Below, one piece after another: positions 12,701 through 25,328 of a stretch of 64,000 bases of DNA (the first letter of the stretch is position 1; each line of letters opens with the position of its first letter). The DNA comes from Malurus cyaneus samueli (Eukaryota; Chordata; Aves; Passeriformes; Maluridae): assembly GCA_009741485.1 (NCBI GenBank), contig CM019215.1, positions 81,672,187 through 81,736,186 of the forward strand. The letters are read 5' to 3'. The position numbers and the translations under genes were made by a program. The notes below the pieces were generated by a model that was not told where the DNA came from, ran no database searches, and saw only the letters and a list, made by a program, of their open reading frames with translations.

Positions 12701-14242
12701 GCAAAGCTTTTCTGCAAAATGTATTAACAGCCTCCCCATTTCAGTGCAGTACCATTTGTTTCTTGGCTTGTTTCATTTCATGAACCTACAGGCTGCCTTC
12801 TAAAACCAGTCATCAAGCACTCAAGCAATATAAGGGAGAAAAGGAAAAAAAAAATAAAAGCCACAAAAAGAGAGAGAATACCTGAGGGAGGAAACAGATT
12901 TCATTTTCTGATTTCCAAAAGGCTAATATAAAAAGCTCCAGAGTAGTAAGGAAGCATTTTAAAATGTAATTTCAAAAAAATGCCCTGCCAGTCTCTTCCC
13001 AGCAACAGCTCTGGGGCTGAATGAGAAAACTGTAGTCATAAAAATATCCAGAATCATGGAATCATGCCACAAACTCATCCACACAGCTCCTCGGTCAAGT
13101 AAAAGGGTCAGCAAGTCCTCCACAGGGTCTCTCCAAAAGCAGGGAAATGCTGGCTTGTGACAGAACAGGTACAGCCCTTGCTCTTCAGACAGAGAGGGTT
13201 TTACTGGGAGTAAGAGGATTTGGAAACATCCTTCACTGCCAGGTTTCCACAGTACCTGGAATCATTCCTCAGTGCCACAAACAAGCATAACTGAGCACAG
13301 TCAGAAATGCCTCCAGGTACAACCAGGTTAAACCAGGCTACCCATTACTTAATCAAATGAAAACAGTGTTGGCCAAGAATTTACATTATTCTTCATAAGC
13401 CACTGAGAACCCCACCAGGTTCCACTGGAAAGGACCACCTGGCATTGGCAGGCACACTTTAGTTCTCATGGTGGTGCAACAGCCCAAAACAAGTGCTTCC
13501 CACTGCCAGAGCAAATGGCTGCATTCCCCTTGGCTCCAACAGTTTTACAGGATTTTGCCACAGACCTTGCAGAGCATCTTTAAAGGCACTGTGTTAAAAC
13601 TTCACTAAGTCAAGACCCAAAACCTGGAGAGGAAAATAAGCAGCCACTATGAAATTCAGGAGATCCTTTCTATTGAAATGTACATACACATGAGGTGCTG
13701 CCATAATAGGTGTAATTTTAAAACACGGGATACAAAGATCTTCACTCTAAAGAATAGGTTCATAGAGGAATTATAAGGTTTCTTAAATGCTTTATAGCTG
13801 TTACAACCATTTTACAGATGAGTAATACATTTTATAAGTTCATCAACAGAAGATTTAATAGACAGGCAATCAATCAGCCTGCATGATAACTAATTAACCA
13901 TACACTAAAACATCCCTTCGTGCCCTGTTAACCCCTAATGCTCTGGTCATGAACACACCCTCAGCACAAGCCCCAGTACAAGAAACAAAAGCCATCTGAC
14001 CCACCCAGTCCCTGGAAGCCATCAATCTCCAGCTCTTAACCTGCAGCTCAAGGATCAAGGAGCATGACTAACTTGGCAGCCTGCCCTGGAAGGCAACAGG
14101 CTCCTGATTTTGGGAGCAGTGGGAACGCAGCATCTCCCATCCCATTATCTGGGTTTCTGCTAACAGTTGTTTCTGACAGAGCTCTCTCCCCTGTGTGCCG
14201 TGACTTTGGCACATCAATATTCCCCCTTTGCTAGGCTGCTGG
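9776..14242. other. Intergenic, no gene recognised
   Basis: No coding exon recognised. Open frames of about 110 codons at 12363-12704 (minus) and 12392-12727 (plus) lie on opposite strands of the same DNA and lack domains. A run of 14 A's lies at 11737-11750. A faint CR1-like motif pair (AGAATCATGGAATCATG) at about 13050-13067 is too short to call. Confidence 0.55.
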
Positions 14243-14703
14243 GGCCGTTTGTGAAGAGCCACAATCCATGGGAAGGAGTCATGTTGGAGAGGTCCATGGA
14301 GCTCTGTGGGAGAGCCCCTATGCTGGAGCAGGGAAGAAGCAACAGAGACAATTTGTGAAGAGCTGACCCAACCTCCATTCCCTGTCCCCCTGCACAGTTG
14401 GGGGGGGAGGAGGTAGAGAAAATTTGGAGCGAAATTGAGCCTGGGAAGAAGGGAGCAGTGGAGGGAAGGTGTTTTAAGATTTGGGTTTACTTCTCATTAC
14501 TCTGATTTGACTGGCAAATTAAACTAGCATTTTCAAGCCCAACTCTGTTTTGCTCTTGGCTGTAACTGGTTAATGATCTCTCCCTGTCCTTACCTTGACT
14601 CAGGAGTTTTTCCGATATTTTCTCTCCCCTGTCCAGTTGAGGAGGGGAAGGATAGAGCAGCTTCAGTGGGCACCTGATGTTGAGCCAGGGTCAACCCATT
14701 GCA
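14243..14703 (+). mobile_element. ERVL-type LTR, 3' part (truncated solo LTR)
   Basis: Matches the 3' two-thirds of an endogenous retrovirus LTR that I recognise as common in birds: GTTTGTGAAGAG with CCATGGGAAGGA, GCTGGAGCAGGG, the GAGGAGGTAGAGAA segment, GGTGTTTTAAGATTTGG, TTTGACTGGCAAATTAAACT, TGATCTCTCCCTGTCC, and the end GGTCAACCCATTGCA. The polyadenylation signal expected in the TTTGACTGGCAAATTAAA segment is degraded to CAAATTAAA. The 5' part is missing and no internal retroviral region is seen beside it. The family name is from memory; a repeat library would settle it. Confidence 0.75.
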
Positions 14704-15789
14704 TCTGTCAAGAAAAGACTTGGTGCCTCTACAAGAAAAATGTAATCAAACCCTCAGGCCAGTTTAAATCCTCATGAAATGTCTGCACTGAGTGCAGCCA
14801 CTGCAACCTCCGCTGGTTAAAGCTGCACTGAGCTCAGCTGAAGGGTTGCAGGCTCTGTGAAGAAGCATGCTTCCTGATCAGTTTTTCAGATTCAGAAAAT
14901 ATTTGCAGACATTTAAAAACATGTCCAATTTTAAACACACATACACCTGCAAAGTAAAAAACACTTGATAATCCTTCCCTTGCTTAAGTTTTATGGGGCC
15001 CCATGGGGTTATAGAATACCCCTGTCCCACAGAAAAAGTTTCACTAGTTGAAATTTTGCTGCTCAAAAATTTCATTTTTCTCAAAACAGTAACCCCTGCT
15101 TGATAGCAGTGCTAGAGCAGAACACCACAGTACCAAACTGTACTTTTCCAGTAGGAGAAGTGCACTCCCTGTCTATTCTACGCAACGCTGCGGGGTTTAA
15201 ACATCTTGGCACTTGTATATTCATGTGGCAACAGGAAAGTGGCTGTTCTCCACTAAAAATTCAAATTCCTCTAGGGTCTCATCACTGAATGGATCTGTAA
15301 CTCAGTGAAAAAAGACATTCACCCCCATGCACCTTCTGTGATGATCTGTACACCCAGTCACGGCTGCAGACTGGTGCGGTGCCAGTATTGTTTTTTACGG
15401 TGCTAATTCTGCAGCTCAGCTTCCCCACGCTCCTGTGTGCTGCTGCCAGGTCCATTACCCAGACTCACATCACACGGGCTCTGGGCAAGTTTTTTAAAAA
15501 CTAAGCAAGACTAAAACAGTGTTACAAAGAAATGAACTGAAGGCACCCAGATTTAAGAGTGGCCAGATTTTCTTCATTCAGAAAATTTTATTTTCCCAGC
15601 CAGCAGCCTGTAAAGACAAGCAGGTGCATATTGCTCAGACACAGCCTACCCTGATGAGTGAGCAGGATGACAAACTTGGAAGACAAATCTGCAGTGTTAG
15701 AAGGAGCAGAACACAGACAAGGGATTGTTTCCTCTTAGCCTGGAGGTGGAGGACAAGCTGGAACCATCTTTTCAATGGAAGATAAATAA
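14704..15789. other. Intergenic, no gene recognised
   Basis: No exon or repeat recognised. The short open frames at 14878-15084 (minus), 15100-15288 and 15519-15785 show no domain. Confidence 0.55.
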
Positions 15790-15918
15790 TTTTTTGGTTG
15801 GTGTGGGTGTTTGGGACTTTTTTGGGGGGGGGTAGGGGGGATATTGGTGTGGGGTTTTCTGTTTGTTTGGGGTTTTGTTTTGGGTTTTTTGGGTTTGTTT
15901 TGGTTGAGTTTTTTTATA
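15790..15918 (+). repeat. G/T-rich low-complexity block with long G runs
   Basis: About 130 bases made almost wholly of G and T on the plus strand, with very few C or A. G runs: nine at 15824-15832, six at 15835-15840, four at 15851-15854, four at 15869-15872, and three at 15882-15884 and 15891-15893. The spacing could allow a G-quadruplex on the plus strand. An apparent minus-strand open frame (15772-16110), rich in K, P, Q and T, is a product of this composition. Confidence 0.8.
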
Positions 15919-18900
15919 TGCTACAGTCTTACAGGTTTTGTGGGTTTGAATAATCCATGGAGAGTCTTTTACACTCGTGTTTTTTAAGGGCATATGTGTA
16001 GACAGTGGACTGTACAATTTAAAAACTAGAGCCCATTTCATGGCATATCTCTGCTCCTCTGTACAACAATTTCTTCTCCAGAATTCCTTTAAAAATCCTT
16101 GAGCTGCCACTTCATTCAGAAATATTGCACCCAGCTAACAAATAGCACACATGTGAAGTCTCTCAAATTAATTAGCTTCCAGGGAAGGACCTATAACCCA
16201 AAAAGCTGGCTCTTCATCTGGCTCCAACTTTTTGGCTCTCTTCAAGGGAAGCAGCACCTCTTCTCCACACTGTCAGCACCACCAGGTTGTAAATAGAAGA
16301 AAAAAATTAGAGACAGCCTTTCCAATCCCATGCCGTGATCCATTCAGTCACTGGGTTTGCAGTTCAGTACTTTTTGGGGCAGGTAATTAAAATTAATGGG
16401 AATTTGTGTAACTGTAACAGTAACATGTAACTGTAACATGCTAGATAAAGGAGCATGGCTGAACCTAGAAGATAAAACAGGTTTCCCTAGAGAGAGAAAG
16501 AAGAGCTTATAAGTAAAACTTTGACACTTTGGGGCCTTTTTTATTAGAGTGGACAGGGATGATCTTGAATGTCTGATGCTTTTTACTTTTGTTTTCACTA
16601 CCAAAATTAAACTAGCTATGCAGCAAATCCTCCAAACCAAAGACATTTGATTTTGCAAAATCAGTTTCTGTGCCCTGTCCTAACAAGCTCTTCTAATTTT
16701 TCTGAGGAGAGTCTCTCACACAAATTCCCTGTTGCTTTCAGGCATTATATACATCCCTTCTAATCCTTCATTCTTTTAGTGGGCTTCTATGTAGAGCAGA
16801 TTCCTTAGCACTAAACCAGGCATTTAATGCTGTTACTGCCATACACTTAATTATTCCTTTTCTAATTTTATACACTTAAGTACTAATTGAGCCGTGATCT
16901 CTTTGCAAATGTGACTTAACCTGCTGTTCTCCTGATTGCTTAGGCACCACAAATAAAAAATAATGGCACTGGTAATTAACTGAGACCTGGCAATATAACT
17001 CGCCTCTCAGCCGGTGACGGGTAAAAGTTCAGTTGAAAAGTAAGGCATGTAAATGCATATCAAGTGAACCAGAACTAAGCATCAACCAGACATACAAGAA
17101 AAGCATGTAAAGTTTGGTACAAAAGAACCAAACTTTAGATTTCAGTCTGAAAAGACTGGATAAACACAGGCAAGGTTTACTTTTCCAAAGACCAGGAGAA
17201 TTGTTAGTGCCTAGATAGGCAGACAGAAAACACGTGCACATGGAGATCCACTGCATTTCCCAAGTGGCATCAGCCTACAGAGGAAAGCTTTTTCCTAAGA
17301 ATATATTTGAAAATTTGCAATCAAGTATTCCTAGGACACCTTTTAGCATTGCCTGGTGCGAAAGTAACCAGGAGAGAGACATCCAAAGCACAGAGCTGCA
17401 GTTCAGTCTGCAGCAATTCTGGAAAGCTGCTGCTCTCTGTCTGCTCTCAGTGGTGTGAGGGTTTTGTAGGCAGACAGAAGCACCAGGCTGCTCAGAGGCT
17501 GCACCTTGTGAGACAGGAAAAGCATGCTCACAGAGAAAAGAGGATCTAACGGCGAAACACGCCCAAGCAGGGATACAAGAGGCAAGATAAACTCATTCAC
17601 CTTTCTTCCAGAGGAAAAGAAGCCCCTGAGTAGTGCAGATGATGAACATTATAACTCACCACAAGTGGAAGAACAGGCATCGAATAAACTTAGGATTTTT
17701 TGTCCTCACTCTTGATTTTCTTTGACAGTGCTCTGCAGTGGTCTCAAAAGCCCTCATGAAGCCAGTTTAGCACCTCTGAACCTCCATCTGTTATAATCAC
17801 AGCTGCAGAGTCTAGGGGATGAAGAGGCTGCCTTGTATTTTGAGGTTTAATAAGTTCCATTCCTGTAAATATTACACTTCTATTAAAATTCAAGGTCATT
17901 TTCCCCATTAATTTCATTTAAAAATTAATTACTTCCAATTTACTAAAGCATTACATAAGCAGTGACTTACGCAGGTCATCCCAAATGAGCATCCATAAAA
18001 ACTTCAAAATGCAACATCTCATATTCATTTTGCTTGTGACCCTCTCACAGTTATAATTGAGATTCGCAAGGTAGAGTGGAAGAAAAGGGACCATTTTCAT
18101 AGGTTATGTTCAGAGCATGGTGAAAAATTAACATGATCCAGATGACAAAAAAAGCTTTTGTGTAAAGGCAATGTTAAGCCTATAAACTAGGAGAGCTCTG
18201 CTTCACTTAGTAACAGAGAATTATAAATGGGCAAGAAGAATCAAAAACTTGGATATTACAGTGTCTTCTCTTCTTCTCTGTTTCTTGCCAAAGATAGGGT
18301 GCCAGAAGGCATTTATGTCCTACAGGTAGGTGGAATAAGAAAATAAGTTCAATGAAAAGCATCTAAGTCTGCTCACACTGCAAGAACACCTGAAGTGAAA
18401 GTACCGACAGTTTGCCAGGATGGTTTGGAAGAGCTAGGATTTCACTAGGAGATACATCATAATATATAAATGTCATTCAGCCAGTATGAGGCATGGCTAC
18501 CAAATCCTGTGGGAAAACAGAAGAACTGTAGAATAAGCAAAATAAAGAAGGCACTGAGTCCACAAGTGCCAAGAGGCATCATGGGAGTCATTGAAATATC
18601 AGCTTTTTGTTCAGCCTCAGCATCTAAAAGCTTTTAAGAGTCACTATTCCATCAAAGCTTAATTGTAAAAGAAAGATTGCAAAACATATCTCAGTGATTG
18701 ATATCAAAGCTACATTTGCAGGGAAGCATTCTTGGGAAGTGCCGTGTTCCAGTCTCAGCAGTTCAGTCCCGCAGCTTCCACTGGGATGTGCAGTGTCCTG
18801 TGAGCACTGACCCGGTGCTCACAAATCCCCCCAGCAGGAACATCATAACCCAGTAAAAATGGGTCCTTTACTACCCAGCATGGTGGCTGCTTAGCCAGCA

Positions 18901-21900
18901 GTCTCTGAGGCACCTTCCTGCCCTGCAATGTGTCTGGTAAGAGCATCAGTTCCACCACTTGTTGGTGTAAGCAATCACTGCAGAGGCTCCTTGTTCTCCC
19001 CAGACAGTCAATAACCCAGGCCAGGCCCCAAAAAGCAGCCTCACACTGAGCACAGCAAAGCAAAATGCATGGGGCCCTATTTCCTTTAGGCTCACACGGA
19101 TTTATCACCTCACTGCTACAGTTTAACACAGCGCAGGGACTTTTCAAGAATTCAGACTTGGTCTTGGATATCATTTTTGATGCTGCACATGAATTAGGTG
19201 AAACAAATAAAACAGTGTGAAAAACATTGTTTTCCTGCTCCAAAATGTTTGCACTGTGGTATCAGTGCATTTGCTATTACTATGTACGTCCTGCTTTGCA
19301 CATTAAAAAGATTCCCAAAGAGCTGCTCACAATTCACAGGGCTGAATTCATTTCTTAACTACACAAGTGAAAGCTGCAGACACTTGCTGACAGCTCTCAG
19401 AGCTCATTATACATTGCTTCCTCAGCAAAAAAATAGTTTCATGTGTAAACCTGCAAATTTTGGATCACCAAATTCTAGGCACGAAGTTATTATCAGATTA
19501 ACTCATCTAGCTGGAAGTAGCAGTCCTTAAAACGCCCCCCCAAGATATCATTCTTTTGTTCTAAGGAAAGTTAAATTGCATTAAAATCTCAGAGGATTTC
19601 CAAATCATTTGCAAACCTGAACTGTATATGCTCCAAGGAAACGTTTGCTCAGTGTTGGTAAATCCCATTAACATTTGGTTGTTCTGCATTGCTGAATTAA
19701 AAGCAGCCTATGGATTGTAAAAGCAGCAACACAATGTAAAGCCAGTGTAAAGGAGGTTTTGTAACTCCAAAATTTCCAAGGTCAGCTGGGGGAATCAAAT
19801 CCAAAATGTGTTCACTGGTCCCTAGTGTAGCTGGAAAAACAAAGGAAATGCAATCTTTGACTCTGCTTTTGATCTAGAGGAATTCAGGGACCTCAAAACA
19901 CTAAGGACACTGCTCCTTGCAGTGCCAGGAGGCACTCGGGTGCTGGAATGATCCATGACCCTGTACAGAATAGAACAACAGCACTTTGTGGACATACAAA
20001 TGAGAAAAGACCCTCCCCCCATCTCAATCTAATTGTTTGAAAACTTTGGATTCTCCAAACACTGGTGCTTTGCCCTCTGCTGCACACACAACTGCTTTAA
20101 AAAGCAATTATTATTCACAGAGAAGAACCTGAGTTTCCTGAGAAGAAAAGAATCCGAACAGTTGTGAAGAACTGAATTTATTATCTTGATCAGAAAAAAA
20201 AAAAATTAAAAAAAAAGAGAGAAAATGAGACCGTACAAATATGACACAAATATGTTTCAGTATTCAAATTCAAGTCCAAGAATAATGAATTATTTATGGT
20301 AATGTTAGCCACTGTCTTAAGCAGCCACTGATTAGTACACAGTTAATGCAGCTCTTGTTTTAACTGTGTGGACGAGAAAATACTACTGTAATCTGGAACT
20401 CTCACTTTCAGGATCTTTTTGAAACCTAATTCGATGTTACCCTTTTACTCAGTCAAAGCTTCCAAAGTGTGATTCAAGTAGAGATTAAAAGCACCTGTTC
20501 CTAATGTGGCAGAAAGATTTATTCACTTTTCAGATTTCAGTCAGAAGTTACTGTTTCTACCTCTGCCCCACAGTGAGACCAACAAAAGTGCACAATAACC
20601 TCCAGTAAAGGCTGCTTGTACTTCAGGGATGCAGAACCATGAAATGTTAGTAGGAATTACTAATACAGATCAAAAAGCTGGATCAGTCCCCACAGCTCCA
20701 CCCGAGCACTTTCTAGAACTGTCATTCACAGGGTTTTGGCTACCTGAATATAGGTATGAAGTGACATTTGAGATGCCCTTAAGTATGTAAGACAACCTCA
20801 TGGGACTGACACACATGACTCAGCCTTCTGGAAGAGCAGCTGGAGTACAGCTGGAGATGGAAGGCACCTGAAAGGGCCCCATAATACCTCTGTTTTGAAA
20901 ATTGGGTCCCACTGCTCATCTTTTGAAGCTCCTTGCAAATGCAGCTTATTCTGAGCACAGTCTCTTGGTGCTTGTACGTGTGACTCACATCATACACTCA
21001 CTGCATCACTTTCGCTGTAAAATTCATATCTGCCCTGATTTTGTCCTACAGCAATTTCTATTCCAGATGAAATAGTCCTGTGAAAAGATCTTTTGACTCT
21101 GCTATGAACAAATTAAAAACTTCGTTCACTGATTTTCCAGGGAGAAAAATTTAGAAGACTCATTCTCACAGGTTCAAAGTGCTTGACGCCACAGGACAGT
21201 GCCAATAACCTATATGGTTTTCCCTTTTAAGTCATCAGTTTGAATTCCACTCAGTTTGAGAGGACAGCATGGCTCTTCCTTGAATTAATTTCTCACAGTC
21301 CTATACTGGAAAAAACAGAATCCCAAACAAGTTTTTCCTTAAGGGAATTGACACTCCCAGTCCAACACCGGGAGGACCAGGCATAGGACAGGCAAGTGTG
21401 AGCCTGATTCTTCCTGCCACCTGACAGCCAAGTGTCAGCAGGACGAAGAAAGTGTGGGCAATCTCATATAAAAAGTCATTCCAAGTGTGTGCTCTGGAAG
21501 CTGCCTGAAGTCACTGTGTCTGCAGGTGCCTGCTCACAGGTGACATTGAAACCCTTCTCGCCCTTCACCACTAACCTGCATTCTTGGTGAAAGAGCAAAA
21601 CTGTGACTCAGTTACACTGTGTGTTCTCCAGCTCACGTTATCCTCTGTGTATTCCACCATTTCCAGCACAAAGATACTCTCAATAATTAATAAGAAATAA
21701 CACTGCAATGCTTAGCTGAGCTAAACTCTTTGCAAGTTGCCCATCAGCCCTGTTTATTTTCATTTAGTGTCGGCATTACACCAGAAATACTTTGCACCAA
21801 AGAGACAGGACACACTCAAAGAAGGAAAGGAGAAGCAGCACATGGGCTTCCTTGTCCTAATTTTGCCTCAGGGCAAGGCACAGCTCCCGCTAAGAGCTCT

Positions 21901-24059
21901 GTCCTGCCTTCACTCAAGGGAAATAGCAAAGCTGCAAACACAAGATCAGCATTTTTTAACATAACTTGAATCGTCATTTCTGGTTTTATTTCCAAGGGAA
22001 CTGGCTACAATGCAGTAAACAGCACACTCAGACAGGGAGCATGGATAGTACAGGAACCTGAAAAATTGATGTTCAGTAGCAGCAGAAGTGGCCTTACTGA
22101 ATGTATGGATGTGTTCCTTCTGTTCCCATCAGCTCGACTGACCACAGCCAAAGGCAAAAGAGGGAACCAATCCTGTAAAATAACTTCCTCACTAATCAGA
22201 AAGCAGAAGATAACTGGTTGTACACCACAAGAAGGGGCAACATTTGCAAATGAAAGAAGAGCGAGAAGAGTTGTGTGATTTTTTTTTGAGAGTGTGGAGT
22301 TTTTAAATATTTCCATTGTTGTTTCAATGCTCTTTGGTGACAAGTGTCCCAGGAACCTCAATGTACAGACCTACCCAGCAGTTTTGCTTTGTCTCCTGTT
22401 CTAGCCTCCTTTGTATCCCGCTCATCCTGTTCCAACAGCCTTTCGATCAGCTCATACCTGCTGTGTCATTATTATTTTCATTAAATTGTTATCATTATGG
22501 AAAGTGCTTTCTTTCCTTGAGTATTACTGTCTTGATAGGTACAAAAAATGAACTATTCACTTTTTCAAAGAAAAACTGAAATCTTCTGTCGAATATTTTG
22601 GGAAACTATGAAATATTATTTAAAATTATCATAAGAAAAACTGCCCGATTTCCAGCTGGTTCCTTCGAAGATTCCATTTACACTACAGTCTCCTCCATGG
22701 TGGGAATCAGTTTTTAAACACAAGTTTAATTTTGTTAACTGGTTCTTACAGTATGTGCAAATAGTACTGCTCTAAATATCCATTTTTCTAATAAAAGTAA
22801 AGGGACAGATTTACATGAAACAATCCCCTGATTAGAAGTAATTAACAAAAGGCAAACATTATGGTTTCTTTTATTGACTCCAATAGCAGTTGGTAGGTGC
22901 TGTCTTCCTGATTAAACAGGAAACACACTGAAAAATAAGAGGGAAAGAATGAATTTCAGGAATTCATTTAAGGTTTAATTGAGGAGGGCATATCAAGAGA
23001 TTATAAACATCTTCAATTCCCAGAACTATGTCTTCTTTGAAGTTCTAACTTAACCCCACCATCCTGTGAATATTTGTATTTACCTATTGCTATTTCTTTG
23101 CTCCCTCATGCAGAGGGTACAATCAGGATTCTTCCTTGTTTCTTGTGTTAGTACTTGTATCACTGCTGTGTGTGCTGAACTCTGGATCCTGGGCTGGTGT
23201 CACAGTGACCTTGACAGGGACAGGAGGTCCCAAAGTTTCAGCTGCAATATGGGGGCTAAGATATTGCCAGACACTGCAGTTTCAAGTCTTCAGGAATAAA
23301 ATGATCATGCAGCTGTGCATATTGAATGCTGACAATCACTTGTGCTCTGATGATTAATTAAGAAGTGCTCAGAGTAAAAAAGACTCACTTAAGAATTACA
23401 AAGAAAAAAAAAATCACCCTCCCTCCTGCAGCTTGTCTCCTAACAGCACAGTCTTTTCTCAGGCTGTTTTCTCTGAAGAAGAGAGGACATGTCTGTTCAA
23501 CTGCGATTCGCAGGAGGCTTTTCACAGCTGACACAGAGAGCTGCAAAGTGCTGTCTGCTTCACTTCCTTGCCTCCTCAGACAATGTCTGGTGGTGAACAG
23601 GTGCATGAGAATGTGAAATAGAGAGTTATGTCTTACTGCAGAAAAGGGCACACAAAAGGGGAAAAAAGCACCCAAAGAGATGAGTGTTCTCTAATGAGGA
23701 GCATTTTCAGCAGTCAGTGGGAGCTTACCCAGTTACTTACTGCCCGTTTTAGTTTGTATTGATTGAACAAAGTTAATTCTTTCCTATTATCCAAGAGGCA
23801 TTCAACTCTCCTAATGGGACTGGAAAGTTACTTGAGAGGATAAGAATAGAGAAGCACTCTGTGAAGCCAACAGACATTTAATGTGGCTTACTGTATCCTC
23901 ACAGTGAGAGGATGTTTAGGCTCCAGTTCACAAACCAGCAGCGTGATGCAGAGATGCTGTGAAGCCATTTATCAGGGGCTGTGCATCAAACCAGTGCCTA
24001 AGTCCACAAGCACAGAAGGGTGCAAACTCATATCAGTCCTCTCACTCTGCTGGAAAGGA
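15919..24059. other. Intergenic, no gene recognised
   Basis: No coding exon recognised. The longest frame is 18755-19243 minus (162 codons). It has no signal peptide or domain that I recognise, and no exon structure around it. The 13-mer TGTAACTGTAACA occurs twice at 16407-16419 and 16426-16438. An AT-rich inverted repeat lies at 17907-17929, and A runs lie at 20194-20205 and 20208-20216. Confidence 0.55.
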
Positions 24060-24780
24060 TCATGGAACCACAGAATTGTTTGAGTTGGAATCGACGTAGT
24101 TCCAAGCCGCCTGCCATCATCAGGAGCTCCTTCCACTAGACAGGTTGCTCAAAGCCCCATCAAACCCATCAGCAATGGAACATCGACAATTTCTCTGGGC
24201 AGTCCGTTCCAGTGCCTCACAGTGAAGAATGCCTTCCTAGTATTTAATCTAAACCCACCCTCTTTCAGTATGAAGAGATTCCTTCTTGTCTTATCACTAC
24301 ATGCCCTTATAAAAGTCTGTCTCTGGCTTCTCTGTGAGTCATCTCTAGGTACTAGAAGATTCTATAAGATCTCTCCAGAGCCTTCTCTTCTCCAGGCTGA
24401 ACAGCCCCAGCTCCCTCAGCCTGTGCTCACAGAAGTGCTCCAAACCTCTGACTATCTTCACAGCCCCTCTCCAGACTCACTCCAGAAAGTCAATGTACTT
24501 CCTACACTGGGGGCTCCAGGGCTGAGCACAGCACTTCAGGGCACAATCACCTCCTGGATCTGTTGGCCATGAATCTTCTGACGCAGCCAGGACATAGCTG
24601 GCTTTCTGGGCTGCAAGTGCCTGTTGCCAGGTCATGTCGCGCTCCTTGCCAACCAACAGCCCAAGCCCTTTTCCTCAGGACTGCTCTTAATCCATTCTCC
24701 CCAGTTTGTATTTGAACCAGTGCTCGCCCTGACCCACATGTGGGAACTGCCCAAGTCCCCATGCAGGACCTGCACCCATA
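24060..24780 (-). mobile_element. CR1 LINE, long 3' fragment
   Basis: The longest CR1 copy in the window. It lies on the minus strand with its 3' terminus at the left edge. Reading the plus strand, the hallmarks come in order: CACAGAATTGTTTGAGTTGG, TAGACAGGTTGCTCAAAGCC, TTCTCTGGGCAGTCCGTTCC, TATCACTACATGCCCTTATA, CTTCTCTTCTCCAGGCTGAA, CCCCTCTCCAGACTC, CTGGGGGCTCCAGGGCTGAG, CTTTCTGGGCTGCAAGTGCC and GACCCACATG. It covers the 3' UTR and the end of ORF2 (reverse transcriptase). Many differences from typical copies and broken frames mark it as inactive. The right limit is approximate. Confidence 0.9.
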
Positions 24781-25272
24781 ATCACAGCTCACCCCAGTGG
24801 GAGACGGTGATCCCACAGCCAGCATCAAGGTCAGTCCGTAAATGATCATTAAAGATCTATCCAGCCATACACACAGTCAGCCAAGCAAAAGAAATGCTAT
24901 GAGACACCTTGCCCTGCTCTGAAAGTGAGGAAAATGTTGTTCTTTAACTCCCTGTACTAAGACAGCATGGGTCTATTCATCAGCTGCAGGGAGCCAAGTC
25001 TGTATTTAGGAAATGGTATTTATAATGCAGTACTATACTCAATGTCAGTTCCCAGAGGACAGTCTGTGCCATCTCTGTTGCTCTAGTGGAAGTGAACAGC
25101 TGCTTTCTAGATTTCCCAAAGCCCTGGTGCAAAATAAATCCTTCTCTCTCCACTTAATTTTAAAGAGCAACGACGCCTGGGCAGGGAATATATGCAGGCG
25201 AGGAGCAAAAGCAAGGAATTAATTGGTTTCTATCATTTACCATTTGTGTTATCTGTAAAGTTATCATTTAAA
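24781..25272. other. Intergenic, no gene recognised
   Basis: Sequence between the CR1 copy and the octamer array. Its first 60 bases may still belong to the CR1 element. No exon is seen. Confidence 0.5.
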
Positions 25273-25328
25273 CTACAAAACTACAAAACTACAAAACTAT
25301 AAAACTACAAAACTACAAAACTACAAAA
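25273..25328 (+). repeat. (CTACAAAA)7 tandem array
   Basis: Seven head-to-tail copies of the octamer CTACAAAA with one change, CTATAAAA in the fourth unit (25297-25304). This is a microsatellite likely to vary in copy number between individuals. No gene is near. Confidence 0.97.

Noticed and set aside
13048..13067. AGAATCATGGAATCATG, resembling a CR1 terminus on the minus strand
   Set aside because: Too short, and the following sequence does not continue into the CR1 consensus.
15772..16110. 112-codon K/P/Q/T-rich minus-strand frame
   Set aside because: It is a direct translation of the low-complexity G/T block.
18755..19243. 162-codon open frame, minus strand
   Set aside because: No recognisable family, and no exon structure or regulatory context. 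The length is not exceptional for 64 kb read in six frames.
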